Below are positions 54,882-63,973 of a stretch of DNA of 64,000 nt, one piece after another (the first letter of the stretch is position 1; every line of letters begins with the position of its first letter). The notes beneath the pieces were generated by a model. That model saw nothing but the letters and a program-made list of their open reading frames with translations, had not been told where the DNA came from and searched no databases. The stretch lies in assembly GCF_902497895.1 (NCBI RefSeq), contig NZ_CABVHQ010000022.1:24818-88817 (forward strand), written 5' to 3'. Position numbers and translations under genes: made by a program. Source of the DNA: Pseudomonas fluorescens. Lineage in GTDB: Bacteria > Pseudomonadota > Gammaproteobacteria > Pseudomonadales > Pseudomonadaceae.

Positions 54882-55091
54882 CATAGGTATCTACACATCT
54901 TTTAAGGGCTGCCGAATACTGTGGCGAGGGGGCTTGCCCCCGCTGGGTCGCGAAGCGGCCCTAAAACCGGCAATCGCAATTTTCCAGGTAGAACGCATCC
55001 GCTGGTTTTACGACTGCTGCGCAGCCGAGCGGGGGCAAGCCCCCTCGCCACAGGTAGGATGTTCGGCCAACGAGATGTGTAGATACCTATG
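54882..55091. repeat. Composite repeat: 19-bp inverted termini around a REP family IV pair
   Basis: CATAGGTATCTACACATCT (54882-54900) and its exact reverse complement (55073-55091) flank the family IV pair at 54921-55051. The shape is that of a small non-coding mobile unit; no target duplication was seen. Confidence 0.75.
54921..55051. repeat. REP family IV inverted pair
   Basis: GTGGCGAGGGGGCTTGCCCC and GGGGCAAGCCCCCTCGCCAC arms, nearly identical to the element at 20990. Confidence 0.88.
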
Positions 55092-55539
55092 CCCTGTATC
55101 GGCAGGGCTTGAGGTTTTATTCAGGGTCACTGGAGCGCCGTTCATCGGTTGGGGCGATGCATTCGGACGGAAGCCTGGGGTGGGGGTCGGCAAATAGCCG
55201 GAAAAAAACGTTCATTTCATTGCGCCGGGATTTCTAAAAAATACAAAAAGTCCCGTTTAATCAGTAATTTATTGTTCAAAGTGTTGCGCGGGGGTATCGC
55301 GCAGAAAATACCTACATCCACCCATGCGATAGCCGACAGCCATATCAGCAATTCGTCAGTAAAGTGGCCTACCTGTAATTTCTGACAGGTTCCAAGGTCG
55401 TTAATTTTCGATATAACTGGACCGCGCCTACAGCCCTGACTCAGGTGTCTGAAGGCAGGCCGCATGAACCATGCCTCTATGAAGTAGGAAGATTCTGCCG
55501 TGCCCACGCCATCATTGATGATAAATGGGAGAGCCCGTT

Positions 55540-55824
55540 ATGTACCGTACCAACCCAGCCCCAGTCCGGTCATCGCCAGCCCAGGTCAATTTCCAGCCAC
55601 AGGAACCCGAACCACCCAAGGCGATAACACTCACGACCCGGGAAAGAGAAGTCCTGCAGTGGAGCGCTGCCGGCAAGTCCTCCTGGGAAATCGGCCAGAT
55701 CGTCGAATGCACCGAGGCCGGTGTGAACTACCACTTCTGCAACATTCGCCGAAAATTCGGCGTGAGTTCGCGCTGGAGCGCCGTGGTCAAAGCGCTGGAG
55801 CAAGGCCTGATTCATTTGCCTTGA
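55540..55824 (+). CDS. LuxR-type helix-turn-helix protein without a sensory domain
   Basis: A 94-residue protein consisting of a disordered N-terminus (about 1-32) and one LuxR/GerE DNA-binding domain. LTTREREVLQWSAAGKSSWE and VNYHFCNIRRKFGVSSRWSA align with quorum-sensing regulators of LasR type rather than with NarL-type receivers. There is no autoinducer-binding domain. I chose the ATG at 55540, with GGGAG nine bases upstream. It may bind lux-type boxes constitutively or heterodimerise with full-length LuxR proteins. It lies 160 bases before a response regulator gene on the same strand. Confidence 0.85.
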   Translation: MYRTNPAPVRSSPAQVNFQPQEPEPPKAITLTTREREVLQWSAAGKSSWEIGQIVECTEAGVNYHFCNIRRKFGVSSRWSAVVKALEQGLIHLP

Positions 55825-55984
55825 ACCGGGGCCGGCCGTGGCGTACGGCGCCCCGTCAGCCTGAACAGAGACGCCCCATGCACCCGGGACATACGCCCCC
55901 TGCGACAGCCCCCTCCAAATCCACGCCAATGCCTGCTGCGATGCACCTGCATCGCGCTGGCGTTGCCGACGCGGGCGCGGCTCG

Positions 55985-56635
55985 ATGAGCCAGCGCATCA
56001 TCCTCGCTGATGACCACCCGGTAGTACTGATGGGGGCAAGAATGGCCTTGACCGCTGCGGCCGGATCGCCGTTTTCCGTGGTCGCTGAAGCCCATGATGC
56101 CGAAGAACTGATCGACCGACTGGAGTGCACACCATGTGACATTTTGGTCAGCGACTACTCAATGCCCTACGGGTGCTTTCCCGATGGCCTGGCGTTGATG
56201 AGTTACCTGAAACGGCACTTTAGCGAAGTGCGACTGGTTGTCATGACCATGCTCCGCAACCCGACCTTGCTCCAGGCCCTGCTCAACCATGGCGTCTGCG
56301 GCGTGTTCGACAAACGCAGCCCGTTGAGCGAACTGAAACAGGCAGTGCATAGCGTGGCCAAGGGACGTCGCTATCTCAGCCCTTCTTTTGCCGAGATTCT
56401 CGAGGCCCACACCTTGCCCCGCTCTAGCGCTGACGCGTCGGCAAGTCTTTCTGAACGAGAAATGGAAGTGGTGCGGCTGTTCGTCCAGGGCCTGTCCGGC
56501 CGGCAGATCGCCGCGCAACTGAACCGCAGTGAAAAAACCATCAGCAGGCAAAAACGCACCGCCATGGACAAGTTGGGACTTGGCCATGACGGTGGGTTGG
56601 TGGAGTTTGCGCGGGTGAGTGGGTTGAGGGGGTAA
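55985..56635 (+). CDS. NarL/FixJ-family response regulator (RcsB-like)
   Basis: A 216-residue regulator. The receiver domain (about 1-125) has ILADDHPVVLMG, a phospho-acceptor Asp in LVSDYSMPYG (about residue 57) and the Lys in GVFDKRSPLSEL. The LuxR-type DNA-binding domain (about 150-212) has LSEREMEVVRLFVQGLSGRQ. DYSMP and the overall form resemble RcsB-like regulators. No partner kinase is in the window. Confidence 0.88.
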   Translation: MSQRIILADDHPVVLMGARMALTAAAGSPFSVVAEAHDAEELIDRLECTPCDILVSDYSMPYGCFPDGLALMSYLKRHFSEVRLVVMTMLRNPTLLQALLNHGVCGVFDKRSPLSELKQAVHSVAKGRRYLSPSFAEILEAHTLPRSSADASASLSEREMEVVRLFVQGLSGRQIAAQLNRSEKTISRQKRTAMDKLGLGHDGGLVEFARVSGLRG

Positions 56636-56682
56636 GCCGTGTTTTCTCGTTCACTACTGCGCTGAAGCAAAACGTCAAGAAG

Positions 56683-56706
56683 GTTCCCGCGCTGGAGCGC
56701 GGGAAC
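56683..56706. terminator. Hairpin between convergent genes, possible bidirectional terminator
   Basis: A perfect 10-bp stem GTTCCCGCGC/GCGCGGGAAC with a TGGA loop lies between the response regulator and Rhs gene ends. There is no T-run on either side, so termination is only suggested by position. Confidence 0.5.
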
Positions 56707-56732
56707 AACCGAGCTACGACAATGTGTCAGTG

Positions 56733-59700
56733 TTAATTAAATCTATTGCCTGCCTTTTTCTCTTTTTCTCTTATAGCATTCACTCTCTCTTCTGGTGTCT
56801 GTTTCGGCGTGGGATTAGGTGCCTGAACAGGTTTCGGTTTCGGTTGCGCCCTTACCGGTTTAGGTGCCGACTTCGATGAGCCAGGAAGAGGCATTTGCCC
56901 TCGTCCTGATTGGTCGATATATCCACTACCGTTAACGGGTCTAGCCGTTTCAGCTTTTGAGAAGACTGGACTACTTGCGAAATTCGAGTGGCTTACCCAG
57001 CTCTCGGTAGATCCAGCTGTTGGGGCTCTGGCCGAGGTGCTGGGCTGAGGAATGCTTTCAATGACGTCGTAAGCAGATGTACTCGGGACACTCTTGCTGG
57101 CGCTTTTGACTACCGTGTCGGTTTGGCTGCCAGCTAGTTTGCCTGCGCTGGTTGCGGCCTGACTTGAGCTTGTAACCGTCCTCGTAACTTGCGTCGTTAC
57201 AGTGCTACTCTGCGCTGCCCTAGAGACCGCTAGAGCTCCTGCTGTGCCTGCAACTTCTGCTCCTGCCGCAGCTAAAGCTTCTTTAATCCAGCCCATATGC
57301 CCCATCGGATCCGTATATTTAATCGGATTCCCCAAACAATACATATACGCATTCAATCCCCCCTCCCCAAACGGACTCCAGCTGTCCGGGCTATGAAACC
57401 TCATCAACAACGGATTGAACGCCCTGTATCCATTCCCGAGCAAATACCAACCAGTTTGCGTCTCCCGCAGTTCGCCGTTGTAGCCCAAATGGTTGCTCAC
57501 CGGCATATCATCGGGACGATGGCCATACGGTGAGTAATAGATGTCATTGGCAAAACCTTGCCCGACCTCACACAGCACAGTGTTTTTATCATCACTGGCC
57601 AGCAACATGGACTTTGGGTCAGCACCTTCCTGGTGCTCGGCGAGCACCACGCCATTAGCACTGACAAAGGTGCTGTTGTTCGACGCGCTACGCAGGTTGG
57701 CCAATTGATCGCCTTGATAAAAACGCTCTTGATCGCTCCCCCCAGTATTTTGGCTGGCAAGTTTGTCCAGGGGGTCATAGCGATAGCCACTCGGCGTTTC
57801 GCCGGGCAGCGCGCTGACACTGATCAAACGGCCAAGGTCGTCATAACCCAGGCTGCGTCCGACTTCGTCATGCAACAGGTTGCCATCGGCGTCGTAGTCC
57901 AGGTTGATTATCTGCTCAGGGTCGCCCGCGAATTGACTGGCCACCTTGATCAACTGCGTCGGATCCTTTTCTGTGTCGTAGGTATATCTGGCGCGATTTC
58001 TGCCACCGGGTGAATCATCGGTGTCCGGGGACCAGGTATCTACCCGCTGCAAGTTGTCCAGTTCGTCGAATATGAACAACTGCATCTCGATCGGCCGATT
58101 GTAAGGATCCAAAGGCTGTTGAGTGCCGCTGCAGTTGTACTCTTCCAGACGCCCTCGAACATCGTAGCCATAGGTTTCGTCACGCAGCACCGTCTCGCCT
58201 TCCTTTAACGTGCGCTGTACCAACCCATCTACTTCATTGTAGACCTGGCTCAGTTGCTGAGTCTGACCCGCGCCAAAATCGAACTCGCGCAGTACTTCAC
58301 GTCCCAGGTCATCGTAAGTCAGTTTGATTTCCAGACGCTGCGCGCCGTCGACGGTTTCAATCTGTTCCGGCTGGCCCAGACTGTTGTAGTAAAACCTGGC
58401 AGTCGTAGTGCCCAGTGTTGTGCTTTTAAGCTGGCCGCTGAGTTTGTCGTAGTCATAGGTTTGATCCTGTTCGAGTACATCGCTGTACTTTAACAACCGA
58501 GCCTGACGACTGTAGTAGTAGTGCATGCTGAGCGGCGCCTCACCGGGTTGTTCCCGAGTTTCGCTTTTTATCTCACCGGTGGTGTAGTACTCACGGGAAA
58601 GTTTAAGCCCGTTTTCTTCAGTCCACTTCAAGCGGGCGTTTTTCTCATCGTATTCATAGGTCGCAGCAATGCCTGCGGTGGTGCGCTTCAGCGGGTCCTC
58701 GCCCAAGGCCGGCAGGTATACATAGTTGACTTCCTCGAGGGAAGGCCGGATGACTTTGTACGGTTGAGTCTGCCCCGGATTGAAGCAATATTCCGTAACG
58801 CGACCGCCGGTGATCGATTGGGTCATTCGATCGAGGCCGTCGAACGCTTGCTGCCCCAACTCGTTGTCATTGACGCCAATCCAGACGGGCAAATCTTCGC
58901 TGCTATGCAGTGCGTACCTCCGCTCGACCACAGCCTTGTCGGGCAAGGTGCTCTTGACCATCCGATCAAAGGCGTCATACAGGTAGGCCGTCTTGCGCGT
59001 CAGGGCATCGATCTCATGGGCGGTGCGCCCCAGCCCGTCATAGCGGTAGCTGTGCTCACTGATCGGCTCGACTCGCGGGTCGGTCGGGTCATCCCCCAGT
59101 TTGTAACGTTTGTCGAAGTCGGGTTTCGCGAAACGGTTGTTTTTGCTGACGGTCTTGCCCATGCCCTCGATCCAGGTGGTGACGGTTTGGGCGATCGGGT
59201 CGCTCACTTCATGCTCCTCGACCCCGTCGGGGCGGATCATGCTGCGCTGCTCGCCCCAGTCGTCGTAGCGGTACTGGCTGACCAGCACCAGATCATCGGC
59301 GGCGTTGGCGCTGCGCCAGTCGTATTCGGTTTCTTTTTCCAGTTGTCCCAGCGCGTCATAGCTGGCGACGTAGGTGTCGCGAAATTTCTCGGCCATGGCG
59401 CCGATTCGATTGTCCTTGTCCTGGCGTTGCTCGCGGATCGCCCGGTTCAGGCCGTCGAACAGGGTTTGGGTTTTGACGCCTTTGACGTCGGTGGCTTCCT
59501 GGCTGGCCTGTTGATTGTCAGCGTTGGTCAGGACGTAGCGGTAGCTGCGGCTCGCCATATAGAGGGTGTCGGGTGCCACGGTTTCGCGGGTCACCCGCAG
59601 CAAGGCGTCATAGAGGTAGCGGATTTCCACGTCGTTATCGTCGCGGGTCAGCAACGGCTCGCCGTGCAGCAACGAGTGTTCCAGGGTCACGACCTTTTGC

Positions 59701-61004
59701 GTGTGCTTGCCGTCGACGCCGTGGTCGAAGCCGGTCAGGGTTTCGGTGGTTTGCAGCACGGTTTCACCGGCGAAGGCGCTGGGGAGCTTTTGGTAGGTGT
59801 AATCCGTTTTGGTGGTCAGGCCTTCGAGGGTGATGGCTTGCTGGTGGCGCCGCCCGTGCAGCAAGGCATTGCTCGGGTCGTTGTGGGTGAGGTAGGTGCT
59901 GCGTTGCAACTCTTGTTCCTGGTCGCCGTTGACCTGGTACAGGGTTTCGTCGGTCAGTATCAGCCAGTCGCTGCTGGCCTCCGTGTCCTTGACCGGCGGC
60001 ATCAGCGCGTAGCGGTTGCGGGTGCGCAGCACCGGGGCGCCGTCTTCCCGATCGGGGGCCGGGGACACGGTTTTTTCCCGCAGGCTGCGGACAAAGCCGT
60101 ACTCACCCGACGGGTCGGGCGGGCACTCTCCGGGGATGCCCGCGAGCGGGAAGTAGCTGTAGCTCTCCTTGACGCCATTGGCCTGGGTCTGTTCCGTCAG
60201 GTTGCCGTGGGTGTCGTAGGCGCTAAGCGCTGTCTCGGAACGCGACGTACCCTGTTTGACACTCCGGCGGGTTTCGACGCGCTTGGCCAGCTGGCACTGG
60301 GGGGCCTGATTCTGGAACGGCTGGTCGAGGTCGTCGTCGGCGTAATAGGTGGTAAAGACCTGATGAACGTTGTTGCCCTGGGTGGTTTTTTCTTCGCTGA
60401 TCAGGTGAAAGCGGTTGTCCCCCGCTTCGTAATCAGGATACGCGGGAATCTCGACGATCACTTTGTTGCCATTGGCCGCCAGGTAAGCATCGTTGATTTC
60501 ATCCGCAGCCAGAATGAACTGCGTAGGGTTGAGCAGATCGTACGGCGGTGTGCGGTCGATCCGCAGTGGCGTGGTCGTTGATTCTTCGTTGAATCCCGGG
60601 CCATTCCAGAGCTTCAACGTCCATCTGAGATTGAATCGACCCTGGATCTCTTTATCGAAGAGGGGAAGGGTCACCTGTTTGGGGAAATCCGGGCGGTTTT
60701 GCGGGTAGGGAAAGTCCTGCTCCTTGAGCGTCTGATAGGTATTCTCGCCAACCCGCGCCATTTCAATCCGGACTTTGTCAGCCTGGCCGGGAATTGGTAC
60801 AAGATTTTCCCATGCCGGAATATTAACGACTAGCGGCAGGTCATTGCTCGATGCCGGGCGCAACCCTTCGGTATCTCCCGGGATCAGGCCGTCCACGGTG
60901 AGGGGATTGAGCGGACCCGCCGCTGGAGAGCTACGTTGGGCCAGTCGTTCGCGATTGGCCCAACGTACCCGCTCCGCGTTTTTCTGTTTGTCTGAACCTG
61001 CCAT
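56733..61004 (-). CDS. Rhs-repeat protein with RHS-associated core domain
   Basis: A protein of about 1423 residues. The first roughly 300 residues are unrecognised, followed by a long array of YD/RHS repeats (for example YRYDGLGRTAHEIDALTRKT, YDYDKLSGQLKSTTLGTT) that should form a hollow shell. The RHS-associated core is near the end (YYSPYGHR, LGYNGELRETQTGWYLLGNGYR, LNAYMYCLGNPIKYTDPMG). The last about 190 residues are a Ser/Thr/Pro-rich tail with no recognised toxin fold and a lower GC content. I chose the ATG at 61004 (GGAGAG upstream) over in-frame starts at 61049 and 61148. No immunity-like gene follows. It has no signal peptide; Tc- or T6SS-linked delivery is possible. Confidence 0.88.
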   Translation of the reverse strand: MAGSDKQKNAERVRWANRERLAQRSSPAAGPLNPLTVDGLIPGDTEGLRPASSNDLPLVVNIPAWENLVPIPGQADKVRIEMARVGENTYQTLKEQDFPYPQNRPDFPKQVTLPLFDKEIQGRFNLRWTLKLWNGPGFNEESTTTPLRIDRTPPYDLLNPTQFILAADEINDAYLAANGNKVIVEIPAYPDYEAGDNRFHLISEEKTTQGNNVHQVFTTYYADDDLDQPFQNQAPQCQLAKRVETRRSVKQGTSRSETALSAYDTHGNLTEQTQANGVKESYSYFPLAGIPGECPPDPSGEYGFVRSLREKTVSPAPDREDGAPVLRTRNRYALMPPVKDTEASSDWLILTDETLYQVNGDQEQELQRSTYLTHNDPSNALLHGRRHQQAITLEGLTTKTDYTYQKLPSAFAGETVLQTTETLTGFDHGVDGKHTQKVVTLEHSLLHGEPLLTRDDNDVEIRYLYDALLRVTRETVAPDTLYMASRSYRYVLTNADNQQASQEATDVKGVKTQTLFDGLNRAIREQRQDKDNRIGAMAEKFRDTYVASYDALGQLEKETEYDWRSANAADDLVLVSQYRYDDWGEQRSMIRPDGVEEHEVSDPIAQTVTTWIEGMGKTVSKNNRFAKPDFDKRYKLGDDPTDPRVEPISEHSYRYDGLGRTAHEIDALTRKTAYLYDAFDRMVKSTLPDKAVVERRYALHSSEDLPVWIGVNDNELGQQAFDGLDRMTQSITGGRVTEYCFNPGQTQPYKVIRPSLEEVNYVYLPALGEDPLKRTTAGIAATYEYDEKNARLKWTEENGLKLSREYYTTGEIKSETREQPGEAPLSMHYYYSRQARLLKYSDVLEQDQTYDYDKLSGQLKSTTLGTTTARFYYNSLGQPEQIETVDGAQRLEIKLTYDDLGREVLREFDFGAGQTQQLSQVYNEVDGLVQRTLKEGETVLRDETYGYDVRGRLEEYNCSGTQQPLDPYNRPIEMQLFIFDELDNLQRVDTWSPDTDDSPGGRNRARYTYDTEKDPTQLIKVASQFAGDPEQIINLDYDADGNLLHDEVGRSLGYDDLGRLISVSALPGETPSGYRYDPLDKLASQNTGGSDQERFYQGDQLANLRSASNNSTFVSANGVVLAEHQEGADPKSMLLASDDKNTVLCEVGQGFANDIYYSPYGHRPDDMPVSNHLGYNGELRETQTGWYLLGNGYRAFNPLLMRFHSPDSWSPFGEGGLNAYMYCLGNPIKYTDPMGHMGWIKEALAAAGAEVAGTAGALAVSRAAQSSTVTTQVTRTVTSSSQAATSAGKLAGSQTDTVVKSASKSVPSTSAYDVIESIPQPSTSARAPTAGSTESWVSHSNFASSPVFSKAETARPVNGSGYIDQSGRGQMPLPGSSKSAPKPVRAQPKPKPVQAPNPTPKQTPEERVNAIREKEKKAGNRFN

Positions 61005-61166
61005 GTTCTCTCTCCAGTACCGTTCATATTCAGCCGTGACCCTCGCCATGGCTGTGGAACCTGTCTGGCAGTTCGATCCATCATTGAGCACTGCATACAA
61101 CGCCTTATCGTTCTGCCAGGCCTTCGAGGCCTTGAACGAATTAGGCACGAGATTTTAATACTCCGA

Positions 61167-61186
61167 TACTGTCAGAGTTGACAGGT
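61167..61186. promoter_or_regulatory. Lux-box-like palindrome upstream of the Rhs gene
   Basis: TACTGTCAGAGTTGACAGGT contains CT-N12-AG with 6-bp arms CTGTCA/TGACAG, the layout of las/rhl-type boxes. It lies 165 bases before the chosen Rhs start. Confidence 0.5.
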
Positions 61187-61324
61187 ACCCTGCTCGCTTG
61201 ACGCCCTTTGGCAGACCCTGGCCAGGCCGTATAACAACCGTGCGCGCCCCTCGGCAAGGGTGGTTACTGAAGATGCTTCGCGAGCAGGCGATGACGGTTT
61301 ATCAGTCACCAACCCTTTCGATTG

Positions 61325-62467
61325 TTATGATTTTCGCACCGCCAACCGCCACACCCGCGCAATATCCCCTGCCCGTTCGCGCAGCAATTGCGGCGCATTG
61401 GCGCACGCCTGTGCAAGACTCATCGGCCCAGACGGCAAGGCAAACGCGGTATCGACGCCGTGCTCATACATCTGCTCATATCCATCGCCCAGGGTGCCGG
61501 CGATTACAATCACTGGCACGCCGTACTGTTTGGCAATTCGCGCCACACCAAAGGGCGTTTTGCCACGCAAGGTCTGGGCATCGAAACGGCCCTCGCCGGT
61601 GATCAGCAGATCGGCGCCGCGTACGGCTTCTGCCAAACCGACCAGCTCAGCCACCACTTCCACGCCTGGGCGGAACTGCGCATTCAGAAAGGCCTTCGCC
61701 GCAAACCCGAGTCCGCCGGCGGCGCCGCTGCCGGGTTCGTCACGCAGGTCTTTGCCCAGCACTTGAGCGCAGTGATCGGCGAAGTGGCCGAGGGCTTGAT
61801 CGAGTTGCCGTACTTGTTCAGGAGAAGCACCTTTCTGCGGGCCGAAGATGGCCGAGGCGCCGTGGGGACCGCAGAGTGGATTGTTGACGTCGGCGGCGAT
61901 TTCGAAACGGACTTGCGATAGGCGCTGGTCCATCTCGTCCAGATCGATCCTGGCCAGTTCTTTGAGTTTCAGACCGCCCCGACTCAACGTTTGCCCTTGT
62001 TCGTCGAGCAAGCGCACACCCAAGGCCTGCATCGCACCGGCACCGCCGTCGTTGGTGGCGCTGCCACCGATCGCCAGGATCACCCGCTGCGCACCGGCAT
62101 CGAGTGCCGCGCGGATCAACTGACCAGTGCCGAAGGTGCTGCTGATGCACGCATCGCGCTGATCGAGCGGGACCAACTGCAAACCACTGGCTTCAGCCAT
62201 TTCGATGATCGCGGTGTAGTTCTGGGGCAACCAGCCCCAAGCGGCATCGACCGTTGTGCCCAGCGGCCCGAGAACATCGGCGCGGCGCAGTTCACCCTCG
62301 CACGCGGCGAGAATCGACTCGATGGTGCCCTCCCCGCCGTCGACCATCGGGCACTTGACCAGTTGCGCATCCGGCCAGACATCGGCCAGCCCGAGGGCGA
62401 TGGCATCGGCTACACCCTGGGCGCTGAGGCTGTCCTTGAACGAGTCGGGGGCGATGACGATTTTCAT
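61325..62467 (-). CDS. Glycerate kinase (GarK/GlxK family)
   Basis: A 380-residue kinase that phosphorylates D-glycerate, normally to 2-phosphoglycerate in this family. The start IAPDSFKDSLSAQ (about 4-16), PMVDGGEGT (about 40-48), ILAIGGSATNDGGAGAMQALG (about 130-150) and the C-terminal ITGEGRFDAQTLRGKTPFGVA (about 285-305) are signature blocks. It stands alone here, without the glyoxylate carboligase or tartronate semialdehyde reductase genes that often accompany it. Confidence 0.93.
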   Translation of the reverse strand: MKIVIAPDSFKDSLSAQGVADAIALGLADVWPDAQLVKCPMVDGGEGTIESILAACEGELRRADVLGPLGTTVDAAWGWLPQNYTAIIEMAEASGLQLVPLDQRDACISSTFGTGQLIRAALDAGAQRVILAIGGSATNDGGAGAMQALGVRLLDEQGQTLSRGGLKLKELARIDLDEMDQRLSQVRFEIAADVNNPLCGPHGASAIFGPQKGASPEQVRQLDQALGHFADHCAQVLGKDLRDEPGSGAAGGLGFAAKAFLNAQFRPGVEVVAELVGLAEAVRGADLLITGEGRFDAQTLRGKTPFGVARIAKQYGVPVIVIAGTLGDGYEQMYEHGVDTAFALPSGPMSLAQACANAPQLLRERAGDIARVWRLAVRKS

Positions 62468-62573
62468 GTGAGTTCTCCAGTTCCAGTGGAGCCATGCTGC
62501 CAGCAGACACGAACAATAACACCGGTCCGCTGCACACGCCGCAGACGGGATTATTGTTCACTTCCACAAACCC

Positions 62574-62705
62574 CGTAGCAGCTGGCGAAGCCTGCGTTCG
62601 GCTGCGCAGCAGTCGTAATCCGGTATGTCGTATCCACCTGATGGACCGCGTTGCCCGGTTTTACGACCGCTGCGCGCTCGAACGCAGCCTTCGCCAGCTG
62701 CTACG
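62574..62705. repeat. REP family I inverted pair
   Basis: Facing CGTAGCAGCTGGCGAAGCC and CCTTCGCCAGCTGCTACG-type arms lie between glycerate kinase and the aldo/keto reductase. Just after it, GGAGATTGGATTTACGCCAG is present twice in tandem around 62706-62750. Confidence 0.85.
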
Positions 62706-62903
62706 GGAGATTGGATTTACGCCAGTGGTGGAGATTGGATTTACGCCAGTGGTTATGTGAGATGAGATTACGCGCTCAAGTCCGCAAACCCTGTGCTCGG
62801 TATTTGTATGCGCTGGCAGGATTGAGAGGGAACGCAGAACGGTGTAATAAAGAACCTCATTTTTGCGTCTGCCCGCACTCAACTCCGAAAGAGGATTTCG
62901 AAC

Positions 62904-63917
62904 ATGAGCTATCGCCCCCTCGGCCAATCCGGTTTGCAAGTCTCCACCCTGACCCTGGGCAGCATGATGTTCGGCGAACAGACCAGCACCGAGGATTCCT
63001 TGCGGATCATCGACAAGGCCTGGGACCAGGGCATCAACTTCATCGACACCGCGGACGTCTACACCAACGGCCGTTCCGAAGAAATTGTCGGTGAAGCGAT
63101 TGCCAGCCGGCGTCAGGAGTGGATCGTCGCCTCCAAGGTCGGTTTCGGTCCGGTGGACGGCGTGCCGAATCGCAGTGGCTTGAGCCGCAAGCATATCTTC
63201 AATGCGATCGACGCCAGTCTGACCCGGCTGGGTACTGACTATCTGGACATCTACTACCTGCACCGCGAAGACCACAACACGCCGCTGGAAGTGACCGTGT
63301 CGGCCATTGGCGACTTGCTGCGCCAGGGCAAGATCCGTTACTGGGGGCTGTCCAACTATCGCGGCTGGCGGATTGCCGAAGTGATTCGCGTGGCGGAAAA
63401 ACTCGGGGTCGACCGGCCGGTGATCAGCCAGCCGCTGTACAACATCGTCAATCGCCAGGCCGAAACCGAGCAGATCACTGCCGCCCACGCCTACGGTCTT
63501 GGTGTGGTGCCTTACAGCCCGTTGGCTCGCGGGGTGCTCAGTGGCAAATACGCGCCGGATGTCAAACCGGACGTCAACAGCCGCGCCGGACGCCAGGACA
63601 AACGCATCCTGGAAACCGAATGGCGGGTCGAGTCCCTGCGCATTGCCCAGCAGATCCAGCAATACACCCTGGGGCGCGGCGTCGGTATCGTCGAATTCGC
63701 CATCGCCTGGGTGCTGAACAATTCGGCGGTCAGCTCGGCCATCGTCGGGCCGCGCACCGAAGAACAGTGGGATGCCTACACCCAGGCATTGGCGGTGAAG
63801 ATCACTGCCGAAGACGAAGCCTTTATCGACTCGCTGGTGACACCGGGGCACGCCTCTACCCCGGGGTTCAATGATGTCAGCCATTTTGTTTCTGGGCGGG
63901 TACCGCGCAATACTTAA
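62904..63917 (+). CDS. Aldo/keto reductase
   Basis: A 337-residue NADP(H)-dependent reductase of the YajO/voltage-gated K+ beta-like branch. The catalytic set is visible: Asp and Tyr in DTADVYTNGRSEE (about 49-61), Lys in IVASKVGFG (about 76-84) and His in YYLHRED (about 120-126). The cofactor region lies toward the end (SAIVGPRTEEQW). Substrate is unknown. It is a single gene whose ATG follows GAGGATT. Confidence 0.9.
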   Translation: MSYRPLGQSGLQVSTLTLGSMMFGEQTSTEDSLRIIDKAWDQGINFIDTADVYTNGRSEEIVGEAIASRRQEWIVASKVGFGPVDGVPNRSGLSRKHIFNAIDASLTRLGTDYLDIYYLHREDHNTPLEVTVSAIGDLLRQGKIRYWGLSNYRGWRIAEVIRVAEKLGVDRPVISQPLYNIVNRQAETEQITAAHAYGLGVVPYSPLARGVLSGKYAPDVKPDVNSRAGRQDKRILETEWRVESLRIAQQIQQYTLGRGVGIVEFAIAWVLNNSAVSSAIVGPRTEEQWDAYTQALAVKITAEDEAFIDSLVTPGHASTPGFNDVSHFVSGRVPRNT

Positions 63918-63973
63918 GCCTTTCGCGGGCAAGCCCCTATGCCGGTCAGTTAAGGAATTTCAGGTTCATTACC

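Larger units (their letters stand above)
54751..55539. other. Gene-free region between the chemoreceptor remnant and the LuxR-type HTH gene
   Basis: About 790 bases with a repeat composite (54882-55091), an AT-rich stretch around 55200-55400 and no convincing gene. The TTCTGACAGGTTCC at about 55377 resembles one arm of the lux-box-like site at 61167. Confidence 0.6.

Noticed and set aside
58521..60581. Long open frame (686 codons) opposite the Rhs gene
   Set aside because: Shadow of the repeat array; no start site or domain.
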